Below are positions 35,062 to 46,974 of a DNA stretch of 64,000 bases, one piece after another (positions within the stretch are counted from its first letter, which is position 1; each line of letters starts with the position of its first letter). The notes under the pieces were generated by a model, which ran no database searches, was not told the origin of the DNA, and saw nothing but the letters and a program-made list of their open reading frames with translations. Source of the stretch: Sipunculus nudus (taxonomy: Eukaryota > Annelida > Sipuncula > Golfingiida > Sipunculidae); NCBI GenBank assembly GCA_026874595.1, contig CM049313.1, positions 58,675,159-58,739,158 of the forward strand. Reading direction: 5' to 3'. The position numbers and the translations under genes were made by a program.

Positions 35062-35072
35062 GTTCAAGGTCG
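35060..35072. promoter_or_regulatory. Possible nuclear-receptor DR1-like site upstream of gene A
   Basis: AGGTTCAAGGTCG, two AGGTCA-like half sites one base apart, about 530 bp upstream of the gene A ATG and directly after the 44-bp repeats. DR1 sites bind RXR or HNF4-type receptors, and vertebrate STRA6 is retinoid-induced. Two mismatches to the consensus make this only a candidate. Confidence 0.25.
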
Positions 35073-35269
35073 GTTGCCTCAAGGCAGGAGCCACGTTTGG
35101 AGCTGCGGTTTATTTGGCCATTTAAAGGCAAGAATATTTATTTACCAATGACAAAGGGTGATCAGAAAGGAAGGTAAGAAGTTACTCTACCCGCTGTGAA
35201 ACTTTTGAACTGAATAATTATCTTTGTGATTGGAAAATTAGTAGAGTTTATACCTCATTCATCAGACCG

Positions 35270-38163
35270 CGCCAAATATGGATCAAGCACCTGTGTTACC
35301 TGTGTTCATACTGAACATGGATATTGTGAGCCTACAAAGGAAAAGCTTCAGTCTTTATGAAATATCGATAGCAGTTGGAAACTGGTTTGAGCTAGACTGC
35401 ATAGAAGGTTGGCAAAAAATTGGTGGACTCTGGAGGATATATTAACAACTACTGAAGCTAGAAGCAAGTTATTGATAAATGGCATAACAATAGGTGAACA
35501 ACTGGTTCAGGTCCACGGTGTAATCCTTTTGCGACAGTTGAAACTGACCCAGACTATGCTTTAGTGAAAATAACTGTAAAGGACCTACCCCTGTCATTCA
35601 GTAATGATGGCATCAGGGACTTGCTAAATAAAATGGGAGCTGAACTCAGAGGTGATATCAAATTTGGCCACATTAGAGGCGATGATGGCAAATTAACGTC
35701 CATAAAAAAGGAGATAGATTTGTCTATGCGGCTGAAGCCGGCGTAAAGGAAAACCCACTATCTCGAAAGGCTCTCTGTGGACCATTCAAATGCAGGATAT
35801 TCCACAAACATCAGCCTGGATTTGCTGAGCAGCCTTTCTATAGAACCTGTAAAACAAAAGGACACTTGACCTCAAAATGTGTTAATCAGAAAGTTTGTGC
35901 GGTGTGTGATGCTGGAGGACACACCGAGGGTTCAACGGAATGTGCAGCTAATGATGAGTGTCATGATAAGATTCAGTCAGTGTTTTGTTATAAAGAACCC
36001 TTGTCATCATTTCATTTGCAATAGTTCAAAGTTTCAGCTGAACATACGCTCAGGTCAACTTGATATTGCAGCTAAAATTAAGGAATCGGGAATGCTAACA
36101 CAAAACCAAAAGACAAAAGCAGACTGTGTGAAAAAAATGATGGTAACACGATCTAGTAGTGGAAAATCTACCAGTGGTGGCATAAGGCAGTACCTTGAGA
36201 AAAAAAACTCTAAAAATTCCTAAACAATGGCAAGCTGTACTGTGGCCATAACGATTTTCAAAAAAAAGAAACAAATTATATTTAGCGTAAAAAGTTAATG
36301 ATATTGATGAAGCTATTATTCAAGAGACACATTGTACAAAATAAAATGTAAAAGTAATATTTTCTAGCTGGGCGGTGATATTTTTATTCCTTGACAGAAA
36401 ATAAGTATATTGAAGGAGTCGCCATTTTATTACCAATAAATACATATTTTACATAACCACTTCTCAGATAAAGACGGAATGTTGATTATTCTTAATATTG
36501 AAATTAAAAAATGAATTTTTCTCTTTCGTATCATTATATGTTCCCAATGTAGAACATTGTAGAATTTCATTATACAAGTATGTTATTAAGATTAATAAAA
36601 GAAAAAACGCTTAATGAAAAAAATATGATTATAGCTGGAGACTTTAACAGTTATTTAAGATTATGTGACAAAATATTAAAAATTTAGAAAAAGATAGGAG
36701 TCTACAATATTTTACTGAATTTACAGTAAATTTGTTTTTAAGTGATGTATATCAACTGAAATATGGATAAAATGTATGTGTTTACTAATTAACGTGGCGA
36801 AAATTATAAAAGCAGAATAGATTTTATCTTTACAAATTGCTGTTTGAAGGTTGATTATTGTAACTGTCAATATTTAGTTGCTTATCAAAGGGAAATGAGC
36901 CTGTTTGATCATACAGCAGTTATAGCAGCTTTTAAGTATTATCGATCTATAAGAGATTACTGGAAATTAAATGTAAGATTATTGAAACCAATCATATATT
37001 CAAGGTATAAAGGAATTATTGGTTCAGGAAAACAATTGAACTTTGAAAGACCATATCAAATAAGTTTTTGGGACAACTTGAAGTATAAAATAAAAACATT
37101 TTCTATCAAATTTTCAAAAGAAAATTGTTGGAAGAAAAATAACATAATATCAAAAGTAGACTTCAGAAGTATCTCAAGATGAGAAAAAAAGGCAAAATAA
37201 AAGATTTAAAGAAAGAAATTGATAATATTTATAGTGATAGAGAGGACGGCGCTAGAATACGTTCAAGAATAAAATGGTGAGAACAGGGAGAAAAGAGGTC
37301 ATCATATTTTCTGAAGCTTGATTCAGAACGACAAATATGAAATGTTATAAAAAATATTACAGATTGGTGATAAACGAATAACCATAGACAATAAAAATAT
37401 GTAGGAAATCGTGACCTTCTATGAGAAAATGTATGAGTTTGATAATATAAAAATAGAAGATATAGATAAATATTTGTGCATTACCAAAGTAAATACAACA
37501 CTGACATTAAGTGAAAAGAAAAACTGCTAGGGTTTCATAACATAAAAGGAAATCAATCCGGTTGTTAAAAAAACGTAGATAAATAAAAGCCACTGTTAAG
37601 ATGGTGTGTGTAATTAATTTTACCAATGCTTCTGGACTCGATTAAAATAGTATATTATTAGCAATGATCAAGGAAATATATGGCACTGGTAAAATGAGTA
37701 CCTCAATGCGACGGGCAGTAATTTCATTTGTCTTTAAAAAAGGTAACAGGAGTGAGCTAATTAATTATAGTCCTATAAGTATTAGTAATGTGGATTATAA
37801 ATTACTTGCTTTATCTTTGACTTATAGACTACAACGAACATTAAGTACCGTGTATACATATTTCACCAGAAGAAACTGCATACATTAAAGGACGCTACAT
37901 GGGTACCAATTGTAGATATGTTCTTGATTATAATGAATATTGTAAAGAAAATAATGTTGGATAGATATGCCTGATAGATTATAAAAAGGCTTCTGATAGC
38001 TTAAATCATTACTTTCTTTTAGCATGCTTAAAATTCAATTTTGGAAAATCATTTGTACACTGGATAAACATTCTTTATTATAAGCCGGAATTAGTAGTAA
38101 CAAAAAAACGGATGGTTAACCAGACCTAAATCTATGAATAGGGGAATCCGTCAAGGATGCCCC
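35270..38163 (+). pseudogene. Second decayed LINE (ORF1 with CCHC knuckles, EN, RT)
   Basis: ORF1 remnants: KDLPLSFSNDGIRDLLNKMG (35580, RRM-like), then CKTKGHLTSKC and CAVCDAGGHTEGSTEC (35850-35945), which are CCHC knuckles. Endonuclease remnant: IIAGDFNSYLRLCDK (36629). Reverse transcriptase remnant: KKASDSLNHYFLLACLKFNF (37985) and NRGIRQGCPV (38138). Stops and frame changes are frequent. The element stops abruptly at RQGCPV, where the 356-bp repeat starts (38164), so the 3' half is lost. It belongs to the same broad L1/Tx1-like type as the intronic LINE but is a different copy. Confidence 0.8.
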
Positions 38164-38519
38164 GTTAAGGGAGGGCATAGGATTCAGTCACGAGTTAGCG
38201 GACCTGCAGGCCAGACCTCCAGGATCCGCAGGTGAGTTACTTAGGGAGTAGCTGGGTCCCTACGTATGTTCAAGGAAATGAAAATGTGAAGCCAATGGTG
38301 AAGAGAGTAACCGGCCACATTTCAGATCTTTAGTAAAGCGTATACTCGAAGCATACCCTCCGTATCAGTAGTAAGCGTACACCCTATGCACTGATTGACA
38401 GCATACTGTTTTGGCATGTGAGTAATAAGCGTTCTATATTCGTACATGTTTTTGATCTGTTGGTGATGTTAAATTCAAATTCCTGTGTTGTTTTCTATAA
38501 CCTGTGGGAAAACCCTACA
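38164..38519 (+). repeat. 356-bp direct repeat, copy 1
   Basis: Starts GTTAAGGGAGGGCATAGGAT and ends TGTGGGAAAACCCTACA. Copy 2 is at 44184-44541 in the same orientation, clearly alike along its length. It interrupts the second LINE. No TG...CA ends, inverted ends or target duplication were found, so the class is unknown. Confidence 0.85.
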
Positions 38520-39115
38520 ATGGCGAGCTTTGCCTGCCTGCAAATCAAATTATTTGCAGGTAGTGATTCGAACCCCTATTTTTGGCAATATATTTTTAAT
38601 TGTAAATTCACAGTCCTACATGAACAAAGTAGATTCACAGTCCTACATGAGCAAAGTAGAAAGGCAGATGAAATTAGTCAGAGCGAAGATGAATGAAGAG
38701 GACCGATTCAGAAGTTACAGATTCTTGGACATAATAAGGTATGTGAATTTTTGTGTTTGTGCATGTTAAGTGTCAGAGAGTACAATATACGATAGTATGG
38801 ACCAGAAATGGTCCTAAGAGGCTTGAATTGTTGCTTGGGCTGTAAATGGCATGATAAATTGGCCTTTTATTGGTGTGTCTTTTACAGTGAATTGCCTAAG
38901 CATGAGAGGTAAGACCGAGTGGCCAATGTCCACCGAAGCGAAAATTTAAAGTAGCAACGGAGATATGCCCGTACCTCATCAGAATGCTTATAGGCTATAA
39001 ATACAATTAGCAATGAGTTTAAATTATCTGAGTGAGAAGTAATTGTGGAACCTCGCTTTGGCTGTCTTTCACAATTGTGGCACCAGTTGTGAGGTGACCA
39101 GATAGGTACTATATA

Positions 39116-39126
39116 CATATATATAT

Positions 39127-39168
<42 letters not shown>
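39116..39168. repeat. (AT)n microsatellite
   Basis: AT run with one interruption. It accounts for the YIYIYI peptide that appears on the minus strand. Confidence 0.97.
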
Positions 39169-39173
<5 letters not shown>

Positions 39174-40458
39174 GAATAACATGGGGCCAGGCTAGTGAAG
39201 TTCACAGGGATGTTATGCAAAGGTGAAGAGAGTAACCAGCAACGCTCCGTCTCTTTCCTAAGCCGCCTCCTAGACACTGGCAAAATACTAACATTTGTAA
39301 CTGTTGTATTGAATGAGTGGCCCGGAGGTAGGCCTTAATTGTGAGAAAACGAACAAATGTATTGTACTTATTGGCAAAAGTATGTGCCCGCAGAATGTTG
39401 ATGTACACGAAATTTAGAAATCTGAACAAATGAAGTGTATCCATTTATAGTACAGAGTAAGGCAGCAGGGTGTTAATGTATAGGATAAAGCAGTCTGCTA
39501 AGCTTATGTAAATTAGAAGATGTTACGGTTGTTATATAAATAAGTGTATGTAAAGCTACAGTGAGGCTTCCAAAAATTCTATTTTCGACAATGCAGAAAC
39601 CTATTTATATTATAGGGATATTTGGATAAAAATGATATTGGTATAAGGTTGTACATAAAGGCATGACAAACAGAAAAAAATATGTTTTATAAATATATGA
39701 AACTATTAATCTATATGACAATCATTCCAGTATTTCAATGAAAGAGATGAAATAAAGTCAGTGTCATTGTTGTATATATTTATTAGATTAATAAGGCTTA
39801 GTAACAGGCATAATGTAAAATAAAGAAAGTAAGACAGCCAACAGTTATTTAAATGCTAAATGTCATAATTTTTAATTAACAAAAGTATTAGATGTTAGAA
39901 CAAATAAGTGTTTTTACTTTTTGAAATTTATCTAATGAACAAATAAAAAGCAAGCACTACACTCTATCTGATTATATTATTGATGACACTAGAAGTAGTA
40001 ACAAATCTGGTAGTCAAAAGTGTTGGAAATAAAATAACATGTATAAAGAGGGAAAGAATCAGAAACAAATATACCAAAAACAGATGAAACTTCAAAGTTC
40101 AAATTAATATATTAGAATCTCTCACTAGGTGCATGTGCAGGCCCGTTTTTTTTTTAATTAGTCCCATGAAAGCAGCATATGTGCTGGGATAAAAGGTTTT
40201 GAAGAATCCATGTGCCTTACTAACTGATACTCTACTGTGGGGTGTACCCACACATTTGTTTTTGTCTCTTGGTAGGTCTACGATAACTCTCTCTAAACTG
40301 GCCTAGTAGGACCATTTAAGAGTGGGTAACCTCAGCGATAAATTAAAGTAATTAAACGATTGCGTATTTCTTAAAAAACATAAGATAAAAAACGTAGAAA
40401 AATTCACGCCTTGTTATTCACAAAATTAACAAATAAACTAGATGACCAGAAGTCACGC

Positions 40459-42060
40459 GCTTGCCGGAAATGACGTAAAGTTAGTCAGATGAACGAGCAA
40501 TGTCAAATTGAAGGAAAAAAAATCCATCATTTGTGAAGATAGGATCAATATTAACAAAGTTTTGAAGAAAATAAGATGGTGAAATGTTTTGATCACTTGA
40601 CCTTGACCATTGACTTATTTGAATAATAAACATAGGACTTGCAGATATCATTACGATATATGACAAGTGTAAGTTACAAAGCGATTCCTGCAAAACCGTG
40701 GCCAGTAGAATGCTACATGTGAGACGCAAGAACCAGGAAGCAGGCGAAATTGAGGACAACTGAGACCGGATGACTTAATAATTTTATGGAGAAACCTAAG
40801 AGGGAGAAAATAAGCTATAGTTTATGTAATTTAGGTTTATAGTTTTGGGGATATGGCCATAAAATGATATGTTGTCGAGGTTTAAGTGCACCGCCCCTTA
40901 GCGGCCATATCCGGAAAATGACAAATTTCTTTCGAGATATTAGTGTATGACATAAGATGTTCCAGTTTCAAAAGGATTCTTTTAAAACTGTGGCCTGTAG
41001 AATGTTATATGTGAGATGCAAGAACAAGCTATCACGCGATTTTGAGGACAACTGAGAAACAGACGGACACACTGACAGAGTGACTCAAGATTGAGTCCAG
41101 ATGACTAGACCAGGATACGAAGAAGACTCAACGGAAAAAAATAAGCTATAGTTTATGTAATTGAGGCTTATAATTTTGGAAATATGGCCAAAACATGATA
41201 TATTGAGGAGGTGTGCATCCAGCGTCCCCTAGCGGCCGAATTCAAAAAATAAAAAAAAACAATTTCGAGATAATAGTTTAGGAATTACGATGTGTCAGTT
41301 TCAAAAAATTCCTGCAACACTGTGGCCTCAAGAGCAAGATGAATGAAATCTCGAAATATCTCGTTCGAAGAGATATTGTACGAGATATTGCGAGACTTGT
41401 AATATAATAAAATGGCACTTCCTGAATGCTACCTGATGCAGAAAACTAGACCTCTCTAGCTTTAAAACTAACAAAGATAGAAAAATAAGACCCCTGATTT
41501 TCGAATATCATGATTTTTCCCCCAATATGCGTTACCATGATAACGGCAAATTTGAGGCAGCAATACACCAGAAGAAAGGCCTTGGAATGACGATTAAAAT
41601 GAGCTAAGTAGATACGACTAATAGTAACAATGATATGAAGAAAAACCCCTTTTGTATACTTGCGATGATCTTGGCCTTGACCTTTGACCTATATTGACAA
41701 AAAACAATAGGCTTCCTGGAATTTTGATTTTTGACTATAGCTGTGTGAGTTTGAAAGCAATTCCTGTAAAACTGTGGCCTGTAGAGAGTCCACAGACAAA
41801 CAAACAAACAGACAGACAGACATGCGCAAATGACCAACCAACTTGCCGAAATCGAAGATCTCCGGCAAGCAACAAACAGACAGACATGCGCAACTAACCA
41901 ACCAACTTGCCGAAATCGAAGATTTCCGGCAAGCAACAAACAGACAGACATGCGCAACTGACCAACCAACTTGCCGAAATCGAAGATTTCATGCAAGCAA
42001 CACAGGCAGACATACGCAACTGACCAACCAGCTTGCCGAAATCGGAGATTTCCGGCAAGC
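40459..42060. mobile_element. Non-autonomous element ending in hairpin tandem repeats
   Basis: Inverted ends GCTTGCCGGAAAT (40459-40471) and ATTTCCGGCAAGC (42048-42060). The interior has degenerate units of about 340 bp sharing GTGGCCTGTAGAATG, CCTTAGCGGCC and AAGCTATAGTTTATGTAATT. It then has four 62-64-bp units (from about 41806), each carrying the imperfect hairpin CTTGCCGAAATC...GATTTCCGGCAAG. There is no coding capacity. It resembles the tandem-core non-autonomous elements common in bivalves. Confidence 0.7.
41806..42060. repeat. Four 62-64-bp hairpin repeats
   Basis: CTTGCCGAAATC occurs at 41842, 41906, 41970 and 42032 (period 64, 64, 62). Each unit also carries CAGACAGACATGCGCAACTG. 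Each hairpin arm repeats the terminal sequence of the surrounding element. Confidence 0.9.
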
Positions 42061-44183
42061 AATAAATCATCATATAGGGATGATTTCAACTAATATAATG
42101 ATTTGACATCAGAGCACCCCTTAAATTCCTTTATTATGTATATAAATTGTGTCTTTTATATCAACTGATATAAATCAAGTGGGTATAAATATTAAAGTAA
42201 CAAGTTACAATTAACCATTCATTAACCAAAATTAAAGAAACAAAGCACCTTATAGTTGCAGTTACCTGTTAAATTATTACATGATTCCCATGCCCGGCTC
42301 ACTTCGGAATTACATTATACCAGTATTACTGCTTTGGTAACTTAAAGAGGTATATGTATTTGAAAAGTCGGTATATAGCTCTGTTGAGAGAATCTGTCAC
42401 ATACCTAGTCATATGTCAGCCACAGTGAGATAATACAAATCGCCAGTGTGCAGATTTGCCAAGAGAACATACTGGTATCAGCCCTTTGTGAATCTCGACA
42501 CTGATTATCTCATCATACATATCAGCGTCTGTGTAGATACAATCTCATAACACTGCTGAACCACAGTTAACACTGGCCATATGTCCTGTCCCTGCTGCGT
42601 AAGTACCCCGGTATCAAAATAAACACAGGTGCAGTACAGCTGTGTGCACTTTTCGAGTGTCAGGAAAGATTGTTAAGTCCTGTAATCACAGATCAGTTAA
42701 ATTTAGCTGAAAATTATGTATGTTTGCTGAATTTGAAGTGTTTTGAAGAGGGCATTTACGAAACAGGAAACTTATCGTAATATTTGTGAATGATATTAAC
42801 CAACTTGTACACACAGTTTAATAATTTAAACAAAATATGAAAATTAAAATTAGCAGCTCATTTCTATTCCTAGTAATACACATTGTAAATAACTGGATTT
42901 AAACATTTAATATAGCAAATAAGCCCATTAAATAGATATGTTTATGCAGGAATGATAACCAATATATTCCTGTTAGCATGTTGCCAGTTGATTCTCTCTT
43001 TCTCATAATATAAATTTATATAAATAGTATCATCTTTCTTTCATAATTCTTCATAGATGTTTTGTTGCTCTCTCTGCAAAATTGATATGCTATCAGTTGA
43101 TACAGTTTAGAGTTAAGGGTATTTACTTTTTGCCTATTACTATAACATTACCAATAACCCAGTTTGACAATAAATTATGAAAACATTTTATTATACTTAG
43201 AGGTTTATTGTTATTCAGGCACTTTCGCATCCACTAAGGTTCATACAAGCCCGATTAATTTATTATAGCGAGCGGAATATGTTCTTTTTTTTACCTGTAT
43301 ATATTAATCAACCAAATCAGCATAACTTGTCAAGTTTTGTCAAGGGATAAGTATTTTTATATTGTCATGATGATTTTAATAGCAAAGATGTTATTAGTAT
43401 GTATTTTGATTCAATTTGTGTCGAATAGATACTGCTGCATTGTCTTCATTTGTTGCAGAAAACAGGGCATGTTTTGTCTCCTGCATACACCAGTACATTC
43501 AGCACAGCTACAGCGCCGGGGATACAGTTGATTTTCCCAGCAGCAGTACTCCAAACATATATATTTAAAAATAATAACAGTAAATGAATAGATATGCAAA
43601 AGGACTCATAAGGACTTATAACGAAAAGACTTTTTACATTCTGCAGCCTCAGAGGTGCAAGTACATCGACCTATCAGCCATTACTGCCATCTAGGCCGTG
43701 ATGCTGACGCGGTACAGCCCATGTTTTTTGGACATTATATAAACCGCATGTTCCACAGATCAGTTCAGTTACAATATTTTACCATATGCATGTTTTACAT
43801 GTGTATGTTGTGATCACTTCACGATTATATGTGTTCTTGTGAATCAATTTGACATCATAATAAGTTGAAGGTGGGGAAAAGATTAAGACATTATTGGATT
43901 TGTATGATAAATACTGTCAGATCAAAAGGAACTTTTGGGTCTTCCTGGTAATAATATTTTCTGCCCGGCCAGGTTTTGTTCACCCAAAGGTTCCAGTGCA
44001 TTTTCCATCCAAATTCCTAGTAATCGTTAAGGTAATGGAATATCCTGTAAGTCTAACAAAAAAAGAAACAAAGTTTCTTTGTTTTCGTTATCCGGGGAGG
44101 GAGTGTAGGATATTCCATATAATCCTCACACCCACACTATAAGTGGGCTCTTCCATTAATGCCCTGGTAATGAATCACAGCCA
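42061..44183. other. Gene-free stretch
   Basis: I see no coding sequence or recognisable repeat. AT-rich, with a TATATAAACCGC-like sequence near 43737 that is promoter-like but leads to no open frame. Confidence 0.4.
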
Positions 44184-44541
44184 GTTAAGGGGGAGGGCAT
44201 AGGATTCAGTCACGAGTTAGCGGGCCTGCAGACCAGACCTCCAGGGCTCGCAGGTAAGCCCTTTAGGGAGTAGCTGGGTCCCTACGTATGTTTAAGGAAA
44301 TAAAACTGTGAAGCCAATGGTGAAGAGAGTAACCGGCCACATTTCAGATCTTTAGTAAAGCGTATACTCGAAGCAATCCCTCCGTATCTGTAGAAAGCGT
44401 ACACCCTATGTACTGACTGACAGTGTACTATTTTGGCATGTGAGAAATAAGCATTCTAAATTCGGACATGTTTTTGATCTATTGGTGATATTCAACTGAA
44501 ATTCCTGTATTGTTTTCTATTACCAGTGGGAAACCCCTACA
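44184..44541 (+). repeat. 356-bp direct repeat, copy 2
   Basis: Matches 38164-38519, 6.0 kb away. The segment between the copies (38520-44183) has no retroelement frames, so the pair is listed as a repeat rather than as LTRs. Confidence 0.85.
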
Positions 44542-45000
44542 GGACGACTGTTTCGTCGCCTCCCCATATATAGAGATAAGTGGTATTTGACCACGTTAGA
44601 TCGTATTTTCCGGAAAAGGCAGTTTTATTTTCAGTTTCATGGATTGGGTGACATTAAAACTTCTTCACCATGTCAAAAGTATCTTATTTTTAATACAACT
44701 GCAAAAATATTGGCAACTGTAAGTGCGTTTTACTTTATTTATTGTGTATTTTAGTCTAAGAAGACACTGGTCGTATTGCTTATAAACGCTATGACAGAAG
44801 TAGTTAGAATGTATATGTAACGGCGACAATGTTTGTGTACTGGTCCAGTCAGTAAGAGTTATAGACTTAATTAAGCAGTAAAAGTGTACACTATAAAATG
44901 TGCCATCAGATATATCCATCGTTTTATAGTAATCCTTTGTGGCTATGAGCCAGAGGGCGAGTAATAGAATCGGGAACGACGAGGCTGCGCCAGTCCCCAG

Positions 45001-45480
45001 TCAACTGAATGCTCTCAATGCTCCACCTCTGCAATGACTTTGGCCACTGTAAGTTCCTAGGTCTTCACCAGCAGCCTGCAACAGCTCGCGTAGCCTAGTA
45101 ACCAGGTATGTAAGTGTTAGAGGTCGTGTCCGAGCTTTTTTATCACTGTACATACAGGAAAGCTGGACAGTCGCAATGCGCGGATACTTTCTGAATATGC
45201 CGCCGGATATAATACCCAGCACAAACCGGCGAATTAGCGACACTACCACAGGGATTTCCAAGGCCCTTTCTTGGTATTGAATGGTCTTACTGAGAGTCAC
45301 CTGCGAAGAATCATGCCCCATTCCGTAAATACAACGCCACTCCTTGCTTAATACTGCCCTTTCCGTGACTGCATGTTTTTGGACTAAATTTGCCTCACGC
45401 AGTAATGCTCTGAAACCAAAAAGTATGCACGCCCACAAGGCAACATCATTCTGGCACATCAAATCCAACTGTAAAAACAT
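45001..45480 (-). pseudogene. Tyrosine recombinase fragment (DIRS/Crypton-like)
   Basis: An open frame of 159 codons. It shows LFGFRALLREANLVQ (the helix with the first catalytic Arg), TLSKTIQYQERALEIPVV (as in SKTxQxxER of eukaryotic YR elements) and RELLQAAGEDLGTYSGQSHC followed by RGGALRAFS, the degenerate counterpart of the GHSFRRGGA box. The box histidine is replaced by Gln, and no catalytic Tyr is found before the stop. It is therefore a remnant of a YR transposon. The assignment rests on motif order only. Confidence 0.65.
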
Positions 45481-45534
45481 CCTGTATAGAAGCTGGACCG
45501 AGATCGGCAGTCAGGGGCGTCGACATATGGGGAT

Positions 45535-45640
45535 TGGGGGGTATACATCCCCCCCCCCACGCACACACTTTTTGGCAAGGGAGGGATAGTCAATTTAATC
45601 ATATCCCCCCACTATTTAGAGAATAATATTTATATATTGC
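45535..45640 (+). repeat. Poly-C-bearing short dispersed repeat, copy 2
   Basis: GTATACATCC, C run, CACACTTTTTGGCAAGGGAGGGA, GTCAATTTAATCATATCCCCCC, ACTATTTAGAGAATAATA. Same order as 49430-49530 and the complement of 7850-7975. Confidence 0.65.
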
Positions 45641-46389
45641 AATTGAAATATATTAAAAATATTATACAAATTGACGCATCCGACGGCAGTTTCCTTTGAA
45701 TATTGTGTCCTAACATTCAGCGAAAACCTCTTAGCCTTGTCCGAGTGGCAAACGACTCGTGTATATAAGGGCACTGGTAGCCACACAGTTTATGCAAGTA
45801 TACCACAGCACTCAGATATTTTTCAATACTTGTATATAGCGAGGTAAATGACATACCTTGATATATGCTCCGGAGTTGCCGGCAACGGTGCTTCATTTGT
45901 TATTTGACAAAATCACAAGTAGTGTTTCCACTGACTCAAACGCTTTTTGTATGATGAATCAGACAGGAAATTGCATCATGCAATAATCACGTAGGTGTCT
46001 AAATCCTGTTTCAGTTTCTCTAAAAATACACATGCGTGTTACTTGCTTATCACAATATCTGGCACAAGTTGCACGAACGACCTTAGGTAACTTAATCGGC
46101 TCAACGCGTCCGCTGCTGAATTATCATGCGTGTTTATGTACCAAAAACAGCTGCCGAAGCCATCCCATGGCGACCTTATTGTGGATGGGAATCTGACTTA
46201 TGTGGTTCTAGTTCCAGGATATACACTGAGACAGACATGCACAGAGCAATTGACCTGTCCACCAGAGCCCAAAAGCTCCGCCCTTAACCTAGTTATTACA
46301 ATGAGCCCCGAAAACGCTCCTACACATATGGACTTTTATGCCCATGGTAGCGAGAGCTGAATATAACAATAATGACGTCACAAAAGGCG

Positions 46390-46765
46390 ATGGCGCATGA
46401 CGTCGTATTGACTGACGTCATCAACTATAGTATCACCTGACCATTGTTTACTATATCGCAGTCAAACATGAACTGTGTTGCAATATTTATTGGATTATTC
46501 GTCCCATACGAATTATGTGCCAGGTAAGACAATATTATTCACTCGGTAGTCGGAGGAATGGCTCTCGCAACCTATAGCCTAGAAACTTTTTATACCATCT
46601 CCTACGTATAATAAAATATCCCGGAAAACATGATATCATGGGTACTGGTATACACTGGACGCTTTACAATGTTTAAGGTCACTTGATTGTCCCATGCTTA
46701 TGTTTATTCATTGAATGAATTTGTGATTAAGGTCGCATAGAGTTCATGGATAGGTCAGTTCAAGG
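46390..46765. repeat. Dispersed repeat, copy 2
   Basis: Partner of 15866-16330. A short open frame upstream (46130-46360) has no recognisable domain. Confidence 0.7.
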
Positions 46766-46974
46766 TTGACTCACCTTTAGGGCCATGCAGCTGTATCCAC
46801 GAAGCGTCTATTACAAGACCAAAGGTAATCATGGCCTTGATGAACTTCCATCCATGTTATGTAGTATGTGAGATCACAAGTACAGGGATTACAGTCTATA
46901 CACAACATCAGGCCAGGTCAAGAAGTAAAAATGCTCCCTTAGAAATTCTAAACTGTAAAACCTGTAAGGGGCTT

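Noticed and set aside
38560-38580. GATTCGAACCCCT, resembling the complement of a tRNA T-loop
   Set aside because: No A box at a proper distance and no cloverleaf arms. It is more likely chance or a remnant.
38882-39283. 133-codon minus-strand open frame with a run of YIYIYI
   Set aside because: Most of it is a translated AT microsatellite. Similar frames at 23069-23260 and 59015-59267 have the same cause.
38164-44541. LTR retrotransposon flanked by the 356-bp repeats
   Set aside because: No gag or pol frames, no TG...CA ends, no target duplication, and the interrupted LINE does not resume after the second copy.
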